This document shows positions 8,216-17,042 of a DNA stretch of 64,000 bases, piece by piece. Under the pieces are notes generated by a model. The model made no database searches and had not been told where the DNA came from. It saw only the letters and a list, made by a program, of their open reading frames with translations. The DNA is from Macondimonas sp035325645 (lineage in GTDB: Bacteria > Pseudomonadota > Gammaproteobacteria > UBA5335). The stretch lies in the NCBI GenBank assembly GCA_035325645.1, contig DAOKZK010000006.1, positions 1 through 64,000 on the forward strand. Reading direction: 5' to 3'. Each line of letters opens with the position of its first letter. Within the stretch, counting starts at the first letter, position 1. The translations under genes were made by a program, and so were the position numbers.

Positions 8216-9118
8216 ATGCAGACGCTGGCCCGCTACACGATGTCGGGGTTCTGGCAGGCCGTTCTGGTCGTCAGCATGCTGGGCATTGGAGCATGGGTTC
8301 TGTTCCCGCTCATGTACCTGTCCGGTGCGCTGTTGGCATTGATCGCCATGCAGCTGGGCCCGATGAAGGCCGTTCAGGTGGTTGCGGCCTGCATCCTGCT
8401 GCAGGGGGCGGCGGGCGCCGCGCTGATTGCTTCGCCCATGTCCGCGATGGCGTTGGCGTCTCTCCTGTGGGTGCCGGTGGTCGCGCTGGCTGGACGCGTG
8501 TGGCAGCGGGCCAGTTTGCCGTCGGCCTTGAGCATGGTGGCGGTGCTCGGATTGTTGGCTGTGGTCGCATTCTACGCGCTGCATGACGATCCGGCCCTGT
8601 GGTGGCAGCAACGGGTCGAGCGCGTGATCACCAGCGAGATGGGTCCGTTTCAGGGCGGTGCCGAGACGGAGCAGAACCTGAGCGCCGTCCTGCAGGGGGT
8701 GGCGCCCTTTCTGCCGGGCGCATTCGCGGCAGTGTGGGTCATGGGTCTCGCGGTCAGTCTGGTGATGGGGCGATGGCTGCAGTCGCGCCTGTATCGGCCC
8801 GGCGCGTTCGGCACCGAGTTTCAGGCGTGGCGCCTGCACCGCGCCTGGACCGCGGTGGCGGTCGTCTGTGCCGCGGGCACGGTCTGGCAGGCCGATGCCG
8901 CCGTCAATCTTCTGGTGCCTTTGACGGTGGTCCTGTGCCTGCCGGCCTTGGGGTTGTTGCACGCACTGCTTCGCGATCGTTCGGCAGGGCGCCTCTACCT
9001 CGGGTTGCTATATGCGGCCCTGCTGCTGATGCCGCACCTGGCGATGATTTTGGCGGGGGTTGCACTGCTGGACAGTTGGATGGATTTCCGGGGTCGCGCC
9101 CGCAAGTCCGAATCATGA
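8216..9118 (+). CDS. DUF2232 membrane protein between rpsR and rplI
   Basis: 300 residues, mostly hydrophobic, with about eight predicted membrane segments (for example residues 12-45, 55-85, 175-190, 225-245 and 270-290). In many gammaproteobacteria a DUF2232 (YybS-related) membrane protein sits between rpsR and rplI, and the position is the main support here. It starts 21 nt after rpsR with a GGGGAAGG Shine-Dalgarno. No catalytic motif is visible and the function is unknown. Confidence 0.85.
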   Translation: MQTLARYTMSGFWQAVLVVSMLGIGAWVLFPLMYLSGALLALIAMQLGPMKAVQVVAACILLQGAAGAALIASPMSAMALASLLWVPVVALAGRVWQRASLPSALSMVAVLGLLAVVAFYALHDDPALWWQQRVERVITSEMGPFQGGAETEQNLSAVLQGVAPFLPGAFAAVWVMGLAVSLVMGRWLQSRLYRPGAFGTEFQAWRLHRAWTAVAVVCAAGTVWQADAAVNLLVPLTVVLCLPALGLLHALLRDRSAGRLYLGLLYAALLLMPHLAMILAGVALLDSWMDFRGRARKSES

Positions 9119-9140
9119 ATCGACGTATCGGGATGTTGAG

Positions 9141-9590
9141 ATGGACGTGATTTTGCTGCAGAAAGTAGAGAACTTGGGTGGTCTGGGCGATCGCGCCTCT
9201 GTTCGGCCGGGATATGCCCGAAACTACCTCATTCCCTTCGGCAAGGCGGTACCCGCCACGCCGGATCGGATCGCAGAGTTCGAGAGCCGGCGCGCCGAGC
9301 TGGAACGTCAGGCGGCGGAGAACTTTGCGCATGCCCAGGGCCGCAAGAACGAACTCGAAAGCGTGACCGTCACGCTCCGGGCCAAGGCGTCCAGCGAAGG
9401 CAAGCTCTACGGATCGATCGGCAGTGCCGATGTGGCCGAGGCGCTGTCTGCTTCGGGCCATCCGGTCGAACGGCGCGAAGTGCGCCTACCCGACGGTCCG
9501 ATTCGCATGACCGGTGAGTATGATGTGGCCGTTCACCTGCATACCGATGTCGATGCCGTAATCCACATCGTGGTGGTCGGCGAGGAATAA
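9141..9590 (+). CDS. rplI: 50S ribosomal protein L9
   Basis: 149 residues from MDVILLQKVENLGGLGD, the exact L9 start type, through the GYARNYLIPFGKA motif to a compact C-terminal domain. The reading frame is open upstream, but this ATG starts the family homology and follows GGGATGTTGAG. It closes the ribosomal group ahead of dnaB. Confidence 0.97.
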   Translation: MDVILLQKVENLGGLGDRASVRPGYARNYLIPFGKAVPATPDRIAEFESRRAELERQAAENFAHAQGRKNELESVTVTLRAKASSEGKLYGSIGSADVAEALSASGHPVERREVRLPDGPIRMTGEYDVAVHLHTDVDAVIHIVVVGEE

Positions 9591-9642
9591 TCCCCTTCAA
9601 GCGAGTTCGTCGCCCGCATGGGGCGGCGCGGGAAGGCCAGGC

Positions 9643-11040
9643 ATGAGCGAGCGACGCCAAGCGGCAGGATCGACCCATTCGGGCGATCTTGCCGCCATGC
9701 GCGTTCCGCCGCATTCCCGGGAGGCCGAACAGTCGCTGCTGGGCGGTCTCATGCTCGATGAGGCGAGTTGGGAAGTCGTCGCCGATCAGGTCACGGAGGA
9801 TGATTTCTATTTCTCGGCCCACCGGCTGATTTTTCGGGCGTTGGCGCATCTGGCCGAAGCCGCACAGCCACGCGACGTGGTTACCGTTTCGGAGTGGCTG
9901 CAACGCGATTCGGCGCTCGAAGCCGCCGGCGGCCTGGCCTACCTCGGCACACTGGCCCGCGATACGCCCAGCGCGGCCAACGTAGGTGCCTATGCGGCCA
10001 TCGTGCGTAGCCGCAGCGTCCTGCGCCAGTTGATCCGCGTCGGAACCGACATCGCGCAAAGCGGCTATGAGCCGCAGGGCCGCGAAGTGCCTGAGCTGAT
10101 CGATGCGGCCGAGCGGCAGGTTTTCCAGATTGCCGAAGCGGGCCTGCGTCACAAGCAGGGCTTCGTGCCCATCCGGCGTCTTCTGGCCGAGACCCTGGAC
10201 AAGATCGATACGCTGTTCCAGTCCGACAATCCGATCACGGGACTCGCGACCGGGCTCGTCGACTTCGACGAAAAAACAGCGGGGCTGCAGCCGGGGGACC
10301 TGGTGGTCATCGCGGGGCGGCCGTCGATGGGGAAGACCAGCTTCGCCATGAATCTGGCTGAGCACGCCGCAATTCGCGACAAGGTGCCGACCGCGATCTT
10401 CAGCATGGAAATGCCTGGTCAGCAATTGGCCATGCGCATGATCTCCTCGCTGGGCCGTATCGACCAGAGCCGGGTGCGCACCGGACGCCTGACCGACACC
10501 GACTGGCCGCGCATCACCTCGGCTGCGACCCTGATCGCCGAGGCGCCCATGTTCATCGACGATTCCCCGGCGCTGTCGCCGACCGAGATCCGCGCGCGCG
10601 CGCGGCGTCTGAAACGCGAGCACGGTCTGGGACTCATCGTGGTGGACTACCTGCAGCTGATGCAGATTCCCGGCAACCAGGAAAACCGAGCCTCGGAAAT
10701 CGCCGAGATCTCGCGCAGCCTGAAAGCGCTGGCCAAGGAGTTGAGCGTCCCGGTCATCGCGCTGTCCCAGCTCAACCGCAATCTCGAACAGCGCCCCAAC
10801 AAGCGACCGGTGATGTCCGATCTGCGCGAATCGGGCGGGATCGAGCAGGACGCCGACCTGATCATCTTCATCTATCGTGATGAGGTCTATAACCCCGAGA
10901 GCCCCGACAAGGGCAGCGCCGAGATCATCATCGCCAAGCAGCGCAACGGCCCCACGGGGACGGTGCGCCTGACCTTCCTCGGTCAGTACACGCGCTTCGA
11001 GAACTTTGCATCCGAAGACTACGGCGGGGGCTATGCATGA
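9643..11040 (+). CDS. dnaB: Replicative DNA helicase DnaB
   Basis: 465-residue hexameric helicase that unwinds DNA ahead of the replication fork. The N-terminal domain starts with PPHSREAEQSLLGGLMLDE. A linker is followed by a RecA-like domain with Walker A AGRPSMGKTSFAMNLA, Walker B LIVVDYLQLM and the RESGGIEQDADLIIFIYRDE block. No intein is present. The stop overlaps the alr start (ATGA), as in the common rplI-dnaB-alr order. Confidence 0.97.
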   Translation: MSERRQAAGSTHSGDLAAMRVPPHSREAEQSLLGGLMLDEASWEVVADQVTEDDFYFSAHRLIFRALAHLAEAAQPRDVVTVSEWLQRDSALEAAGGLAYLGTLARDTPSAANVGAYAAIVRSRSVLRQLIRVGTDIAQSGYEPQGREVPELIDAAERQVFQIAEAGLRHKQGFVPIRRLLAETLDKIDTLFQSDNPITGLATGLVDFDEKTAGLQPGDLVVIAGRPSMGKTSFAMNLAEHAAIRDKVPTAIFSMEMPGQQLAMRMISSLGRIDQSRVRTGRLTDTDWPRITSAATLIAEAPMFIDDSPALSPTEIRARARRLKREHGLGLIVVDYLQLMQIPGNQENRASEIAEISRSLKALAKELSVPVIALSQLNRNLEQRPNKRPVMSDLRESGGIEQDADLIIFIYRDEVYNPESPDKGSAEIIIAKQRNGPTGTVRLTFLGQYTRFENFASEDYGGGYA

Positions 11041-12206
11041 ACGCGCTCCGGCGTGGTGCGCCCTGGATCGAGGTCGATCTGGCAGCGCTCACCCATAACC
11101 TCGCGGTGGTGCGTCGCCATGCGGCGGGTGCACGGATGATGGCGGTGGTCAAGGCCGACGCCTACGGGCACGGATTGCTGGCGGTGGCCCCTACTTTGGC
11201 TGCGCATGCCGACGCCTTGGCTGTGGCGCGCCTCGATGAGGCCCTGCAACTTCGGGCCGGAGGAGTCCGGGGGCCCGTCACGGTCCTCGAAGGCGTTTTC
11301 GATGCCGATGGCTTGCAACTGGCGGCGCAGCTTGGTCTGGAGTTGGTCGTGCACCATCCGCTTCAGGTCAACCTGCTCGAAAGCGCGTCCTTGCCGGATC
11401 GCGTGCGCGTCTGGCTCAAGGTCGATACCGGGATGGGACGGCTTGGGGTCGCCGTCGATGAGGCCGGTGCCCTGTGGCGGCGGCTGGCGGGCTGTCCGGC
11501 GGTGGCCGGACCGGTCGGCTGGATGACGCATCTGGCGCATGCCCGGCGGGGGGAGTGCCCTGAAACCGATCGCCAACTGTCGGCATTGGCAAGCGCGAGC
11601 AAGGGCCTGGCCGGTCCGCGCAACATCGCCAATTCCGCGGGCATCCTCGCGTGGCCTCAGACGCACGCCGACTGGGTGCGTCCGGGCATCATGCTGTATG
11701 GTGTCTCTCCCTTTGCGGGAGAGCAGGGCGCGGATGCCGGTCTGCGTCCCGTCATGTCGCTGTGTTCCGAACTGATCGCCGTGAAGCGGCTGCGCGCTGG
11801 AGATGCGGTTGGCTATGGTGGAACCTGGCGTGCACCGCAGGCAACATGCCTGGGCGTGGTCGCCGTGGGCTACGGCGACGGCTATCCGCGCACCCTGCCG
11901 AGCGGTACGCCGGTATGGGTGAACGGCCGCCCGGTGCCACTGGTGGGCCGCGTGTCCATGGATCTGTTGACAGTCGATCTGGGGCCTCAGGCGACCGAAA
12001 CCGTGGGTGCGCGTGCGGTGCTTTGGGGGAATGGCGGCGCCTCCGTCGAAAGCCTGGCCGCGTCGCTCGGCACCATCGGTTACGAGCTGCTGTGCCGGAT
12101 CACGCCGCGCGTGCAAAGAATCGTGCTCGCCGAGGAGGTCGGGGCGCAAACCGCGGTGCGGTCGGAGGGTGTGGTGCGCGCTGCGGCGACGGGTGGGCAT
12201 GTCTAG
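11037..12206 (+). CDS. alr: Alanine racemase
   Basis: PLP enzyme that makes D-alanine for peptidoglycan. Lys39 in VVKADAYGHG should bind PLP, and the catalytic tyrosine lies in VGYGGTWRAP. The length of 389 aa is slightly longer than E. coli Alr, with a short C-terminal tail after ITPRVQR. It overlaps dnaB by 4 nt, so translation is probably coupled. The gene is convergent with the MscS gene downstream. Confidence 0.95.
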   Translation: MNALRRGAPWIEVDLAALTHNLAVVRRHAAGARMMAVVKADAYGHGLLAVAPTLAAHADALAVARLDEALQLRAGGVRGPVTVLEGVFDADGLQLAAQLGLELVVHHPLQVNLLESASLPDRVRVWLKVDTGMGRLGVAVDEAGALWRRLAGCPAVAGPVGWMTHLAHARRGECPETDRQLSALASASKGLAGPRNIANSAGILAWPQTHADWVRPGIMLYGVSPFAGEQGADAGLRPVMSLCSELIAVKRLRAGDAVGYGGTWRAPQATCLGVVAVGYGDGYPRTLPSGTPVWVNGRPVPLVGRVSMDLLTVDLGPQATETVGARAVLWGNGGASVESLAASLGTIGYELLCRITPRVQRIVLAEEVGAQTAVRSEGVVRAAATGGHV

Positions 12207-12266
12207 GCGGTCGATGAAGCTCCGGTGTTGTCCCTGCGCCCGCGCCGACAATCCGCGCATGCCCAC

Positions 12267-13640
12267 TTACGGCGGCGGAGCACTCACGGATGGGGACGTT
12301 TCATCGGTTTGGTGAGAGCGAAGCGGCTCGCCGCCGATCTCGGCACGCAACCTCGGCAATGCTTCGGGATGCTCGCGCTGCAGATAGACGATGAGCCCCT
12401 CGCGGATGGCGCAACGCAGATCCCACGCCTGGGGGGCATTGCGCGCGCTCATCAGGGCGCGAAGTTCGATGACCCGTTCGCGGCTGTCGGTCACCTGCAG
12501 GACGTTGACCTTGCCGTCCCAGAGCGGATGGGCCGCGAGCAAGCGGGTGAGTTCGGCGCGCAACGGCTCCAACGGCACCGCGTAGTCGGTATACAGGAAG
12601 ACGCTGCCGATCAATTCGGCCGAGTTGCGCGTCCAGTTCTGGAATGGTTTTTCGATGAAGTAGTTGATCGGCAGGACGAGGCGCCGCCAGTCCCACAGCC
12701 GCACCACGACATAGGTCAGCGTGAGCTCCTCGATCCATCCCCATTCGTTCTCGACGATGACGGCATCGTCGATGCGGATGGGTTGGGTCAGGGCGATCTG
12801 AAATCCGGCCAGGAGATTGCCCAGGATCTTCTGGGCGGCGAAACCGACCACCAGACCCAGGATGCCGGCGGAGGTCAACAGGCTGGTCCCGAGCTGGCGG
12901 GCGCCGTCGAACAGCATCAATATCGATGCCCCGGCGATCAGCATGACGAGAAAGATGCCCAGTTTGCGCAGGAAGGAAAATTGGGTGCGGATGCTGCGCG
13001 CCTGCAGGTTGTCGGCGACGTGGATGGGGTAGCGGATGGCGACCAGCCGATCCATCACGTTGAGCGCGCGGATCAGCACCCAGGCCACGGTGATGATGAG
13101 CAGCATCGAGACGACCAGCTTGACCACGACGGTGTAGCGCGGCGCCGTCGGCAAAAGGGGACGCGCCAGCAGCAGCGCGATCAGCGGGAGGATCAGCTGC
13201 AGGCCGTTGGCCAGCACGGGGATGAACAACGACTCCAGCGTCGAGGCCTGCCGCTGACCCCAGCGTTCGGCAAAATGCGCCAGGCGTCGGGCGATGCGGT
13301 AGAGCACCCAGAACGTCCAGAGAAAGAGCAGGGCATCGCGCAGCTTCTCGAGCGGCAGCAGCAGCGTGATGCCGGTCTGGGTCTCCAGTGTCTTGAGCAG
13401 CGGTTGGAGCGACAGATAGATGCCCAGTAAGAGGGCGGCGCTCACCACCGGGGCGCGTGACGCGAGCAAAATCTCGCGGAGGATCTGTCGGAGCTCCGGC
13501 GGCGACGCGAGCTCTGGTTGACTGAGACCATTGGCCGGACGGAGCAGACGATGCAACATCGCGGCAACGAGGGCCGTGATGCCGAGGCCAGCGGCCGTCA
13601 TGAGCCACACGGTCAGCGAGATCTGACGTACGCCGTCCAT
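12267..13640 (-). CDS. MscS-family mechanosensitive channel
   Basis: 457 residues. Four or five membrane helices span about residues 10-235, and the pore helix is followed by GLVVGFAAQKILGNLLAGFQ and the MscS beta domain (RIDDAVIVENEWGWIEELTL). The N-terminal extension makes it longer than E. coli MscS and closer to YbdG/YnaI-type channels. It begins 37 nt downstream of the treS-maltokinase stop in the same direction, so it is probably the last gene of the glgB-glgE-treS operon. A tension-gated channel beside trehalose and glucan genes fits osmotic adaptation. Confidence 0.88.
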   Translation of the reverse strand: MDGVRQISLTVWLMTAAGLGITALVAAMLHRLLRPANGLSQPELASPPELRQILREILLASRAPVVSAALLLGIYLSLQPLLKTLETQTGITLLLPLEKLRDALLFLWTFWVLYRIARRLAHFAERWGQRQASTLESLFIPVLANGLQLILPLIALLLARPLLPTAPRYTVVVKLVVSMLLIITVAWVLIRALNVMDRLVAIRYPIHVADNLQARSIRTQFSFLRKLGIFLVMLIAGASILMLFDGARQLGTSLLTSAGILGLVVGFAAQKILGNLLAGFQIALTQPIRIDDAVIVENEWGWIEELTLTYVVVRLWDWRRLVLPINYFIEKPFQNWTRNSAELIGSVFLYTDYAVPLEPLRAELTRLLAAHPLWDGKVNVLQVTDSRERVIELRALMSARNAPQAWDLRCAIREGLIVYLQREHPEALPRLRAEIGGEPLRSHQTDETSPSVSAPPP

Positions 13641-13677
13641 CGGTTCCGGTATCCTCTGCTCGCGGCGCTGCTGTGCA

Positions 13678-16600
13678 TCAGGCCATCAGACGCAACAGGC
13701 CCTGCACGGGGATGCCGAGCCATGTGGGACGGTTGTTCAGCTCATAGCGGATTTCATAGAGGCATTTTTCGATCAGGAACAAGCGCAGCAGGCGCTGCAT
13801 GACGTTTTCGTCCGCGGGGAAGGTCGCGGCGCCTGCCATGGCGGCGCGGTAGCCTTCCAGAAAGGCGGCCGCGGTTTCCTGTTCCCAAGCGAGCACGACC
13901 GGCTCCAGCCGCGGCCGGTCGGCCGGCCGTTCCGTGGTGCTCTGCGCCAGCGCCACCATGCCGGCGTAGTCGAAGGAGCGCAGCATGCCGGCAACGTCTC
14001 GCAGTGGTGAATGCTTGGCGCGTCGTTCGGCCAGCGGACGGGCCGGCTCACCTTCGAAATCGGTGATGACGAAGTCATCGGCGACCAACAGCACCTGCCC
14101 CAAATGATAATCGCCGTGATAGCGGCTGCGCACGATGGTGGCGGGCGGCAATTCGGTAGGCTGCAGCACATCCAGTACCCTTTGGCGCTGGGCGAGGAGG
14201 CGATGACAGCATTCGCGGATCACCTCCGGCAGCCGGTCGAGCGATTGCACGAGGGCGTCCAGGGTGGTCGTGGCTTCCCGGCGTACCGTGCCGAACCATC
14301 CATCCAGTTCGGCAGCGCTGACAGGCTCCGGAGCGAACGCGGGATCTCCGGTGACCTGCGCGAAACACTGGTGAAGTTCCGCCGTGCGGCGGCCCAGGTT
14401 GTGCATCTGGTGCGTGAAAAAGGCGTGCTGACTGGCGGCGCTGTCTTCGGCGGTTTCCGCTGGTGGTTCGGCCAGGACACGTTCGAGATAGCCCACCGTG
14501 TAGTCCCAGGCCGATCCCTGGTTGCTGAGGAAAGGCTGCAGGATCGCGAGGGTCAGACGATCTCCCGAAGGCGCTTGGTATTCGAGCGTGCCGGCCAAGG
14601 GCACGATGTGGGGATATCGGGCCTGTTGGGTGAGGAACGCGCCGACCTCGACTTCGGGGTTGATGCCCTGCTGTAGGCGTCCGTAAACCTTGAGGAACAA
14701 CCGTTCGCCAAACAAGACCGCAATGTTGCTTTGCTCGAGCGCGGGATGATGGACGGGCTCCTGCAGCGCGCTGGGTAAATCGTCGATGACGCCGGTCGTC
14801 TGGAACCGCAAAATACCGCGACCCAGGGGCACCTCGCGTCCCTGATGCATGGCGGCCCCCAGTGCGCGGCAGAACGCCGCATCGCCATAGGCGCTGTAGA
14901 GGATGCCCATGCGTGCTTTCTGTCGCACGCGCGCCAGCGTCCACGGCAGCAAGCCGTGCAGTTTGTCCTCGGCGAGTTCGTCTTCCCAGGCCAGGGCGAG
15001 CGGCAGGAAATATTGTTGCGGTTCGCCTTCGGTGAAATGCACGTCGATGAGCGTCAGCAACCAGCGCCCGCCGCCGTCGCGCCATTCGCTCTGCTCGACA
15101 ATCTCGATGCGTGCGATGCTGCGGCCCTTGCCCGCGAACCAGCGCTTGTCCTTGAGGTAGGGCGCAAGGATCTGCTGCTGGAATTGCGCCTGGGTCCGGC
15201 TTTCGATTGCCCGCCGCACGGGACTGACGAGCGCGCGCCCACCGACGAACGTCAGCCAGCCATCCGTCAGCACCAGGACCGGCAATTCCCGACTCGGGAG
15301 ACGCTCCTGATGCCATGCGGGCGCATCCACGTCCCGCGCCAGACGGAAAGCATAATAGCCGTAGCCTTTCAGAGTGAGCAGATACGGCAGATCGCCGATC
15401 GGCGGGAAGGGCGTATGGCCCAGCAGCTCGACGGGGACGTGCTGCCGGTATTCGCCAAGATCCAGTTCGACCGGCTGGGCGGTGCGCGAGAGATTCACCA
15501 CGCACAGGATCTTCTCGTCCTGCCATTCGCGCACATAGGCCAGGATCTTCCGGTTGCCGGGCGAGAGGAATTTCAGCGTGCCGTTGCCGAAGGCTCGATA
15601 AGTCTTGCGCGCCGCGATCAGCCGCCGCGTCCAGTGCAGCAGCGAGGACGGATTGCGCAGTTGCGCCTCGACGTTGATGGTCTGGTAGCCATAGACCGGA
15701 TCCATGACGGGCGGCAGGAACAGGCGCTGCGGATCGGCGCGGGAAAACCCGCCGTTGCGGTCGGACGTCCATTGCATCGGGGTGCGCACGCCGTTGCGAT
15801 CGCCGAGATAGACGTTGTCGCCCATGCCGATCTCATCGCCGTAGTACAGGATCGGCGAGCCCGGCAGCGTCATCACCAGGAAATTCATCAGCTCGATCTT
15901 TTCCCGGTTGTTGTCCATCAGCGGGGCCAATCGGCGCCGGATGCCGACGTTGAGCCGGGCGCGGGGATCCACGGCGTACATGGTGTACATGTAGTCGCGC
16001 TCGCGGCTGGTGACCATTTCCAGAGTCAACTCGTCATGGTTGCGCAGGAAGATCGCCCACTGACAGTTGTCCGGGATATCCGGGGTCTGCGCCATGATTT
16101 CCACGATGGGATGCCGATCTTCCTGGGCGATGGCCATGTACAGGCGCGGCATGAGGGGGAAGTGATACGCCATGTGGCATTCATCGCCTTCCCCGAAATA
16201 CTCGCGCACGTCCTCCGGCCACTGGTTGGCTTCGGCGAGCAGCATGCGGTTGGGGTAGTTGGCGTCGATCACGGCGCGGATTTTCTTGATGACCGCATGG
16301 GTTTCAGGAAGGTTTTCGTTGTCCGTTCCCTCGCGCACGCACAGATATGGAATGGCGTCGAGGCGCAGGCCATCGACGCCCATGTCGAGCCAGAAGCGCA
16401 TCACGCGGATCACGGCATTCACCACGGCCGGATTGTTGTGGTTGAGATCCGGCTGATGGGAGAAAAAACGGTGCCAGTAATAGGCCTGCGCCACATCGTC
16501 CCAGGCCCAGTTGGATTTTTCGGTGTCGGTGAAGATGATGCGCGTGCCCTCGAATTTCTTGTCGGTATCGCTCCAGACATAGAAATCCCGTTTGGATGAA

Positions 16601-17016
16601 CCAGGCGGGGCACGGCGAGCCGCCTGGAACCAGGGGTGCTGATCCGAGGTGTGGTTGATGACCAACTCTGTGATCACCTTGAGGCGGCGTCGATGTGCCT
16701 CGCGGATGAAATGCTTGAAGTCCGCACGGGTGCCGTATTGCCGGTCGACGTTGCGGTAATCGGCGATGTCGTAGCCGTCGTCACGGAAAGGCGAGGGATA
16801 AAAGGGCAGCAGCCACAGCGTATTGACGCCCAGATCCTTCAGATAGTCGAGTTTTTCGGCGAGCCCGCGGAAATCGCCGACGCCGTCGTTGTTGGCATCA
16901 AAGAACGTCTTGACATGCAGTTCGTAGATGATCGCATCCTTGTACCACAAGGGGCTGTTCCACCATTCCGAAACGGCGTCGGACGGGGCGGATGCAGGGA
17001 TGATTCCGGGTTCCAT
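13678..17016 (-). CDS. treS: Trehalose synthase fused to maltokinase (TreS-Mak)
   Basis: 1112-residue fusion. Residues 1 to about 550 are a GH13 trehalose synthase (trehalose-maltose isomerase) with SPFRDDGYDIADYR, nucleophile Asp in DGLRLDAIPYL, acid/base Glu in LLAEANQWPEDV and HD in LRNHDELTLEM. From about residue 640 comes a maltokinase (Pep2/Mak) domain opening LKDKRWFAGKGRSIARIE, with a kinase-like RSRYHGDYHLGQVLLV catalytic loop and VITDFEGEPARP. The chosen ATG follows GGAGAGCGCAGC; the frame stays open 138 nt further up without family similarity. The product maltose-1-phosphate is the substrate of GlgE, encoded 26 nt upstream. Confidence 0.95.
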   Translation of the reverse strand: MEPGIIPASAPSDAVSEWWNSPLWYKDAIIYELHVKTFFDANNDGVGDFRGLAEKLDYLKDLGVNTLWLLPFYPSPFRDDGYDIADYRNVDRQYGTRADFKHFIREAHRRRLKVITELVINHTSDQHPWFQAARRAPPGSSKRDFYVWSDTDKKFEGTRIIFTDTEKSNWAWDDVAQAYYWHRFFSHQPDLNHNNPAVVNAVIRVMRFWLDMGVDGLRLDAIPYLCVREGTDNENLPETHAVIKKIRAVIDANYPNRMLLAEANQWPEDVREYFGEGDECHMAYHFPLMPRLYMAIAQEDRHPIVEIMAQTPDIPDNCQWAIFLRNHDELTLEMVTSRERDYMYTMYAVDPRARLNVGIRRRLAPLMDNNREKIELMNFLVMTLPGSPILYYGDEIGMGDNVYLGDRNGVRTPMQWTSDRNGGFSRADPQRLFLPPVMDPVYGYQTINVEAQLRNPSSLLHWTRRLIAARKTYRAFGNGTLKFLSPGNRKILAYVREWQDEKILCVVNLSRTAQPVELDLGEYRQHVPVELLGHTPFPPIGDLPYLLTLKGYGYYAFRLARDVDAPAWHQERLPSRELPVLVLTDGWLTFVGGRALVSPVRRAIESRTQAQFQQQILAPYLKDKRWFAGKGRSIARIEIVEQSEWRDGGGRWLLTLIDVHFTEGEPQQYFLPLALAWEDELAEDKLHGLLPWTLARVRQKARMGILYSAYGDAAFCRALGAAMHQGREVPLGRGILRFQTTGVIDDLPSALQEPVHHPALEQSNIAVLFGERLFLKVYGRLQQGINPEVEVGAFLTQQARYPHIVPLAGTLEYQAPSGDRLTLAILQPFLSNQGSAWDYTVGYLERVLAEPPAETAEDSAASQHAFFTHQMHNLGRRTAELHQCFAQVTGDPAFAPEPVSAAELDGWFGTVRREATTTLDALVQSLDRLPEVIRECCHRLLAQRQRVLDVLQPTELPPATIVRSRYHGDYHLGQVLLVADDFVITDFEGEPARPLAERRAKHSPLRDVAGMLRSFDYAGMVALAQSTTERPADRPRLEPVVLAWEQETAAAFLEGYRAAMAGAATFPADENVMQRLLRLFLIEKCLYEIRYELNNRPTWLGIPVQGLLRLMA

Positions 17017-17042
17017 GCTGCGCTCTCCGCTCGGACGGTCTC

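Noticed and set aside
14075..16599. Long open frames antisense to the treS-maltokinase gene (up to 584 codons)
   Set aside because: GC-rich shadow frames opposite or out of phase with a well-supported gene, with no family motif.
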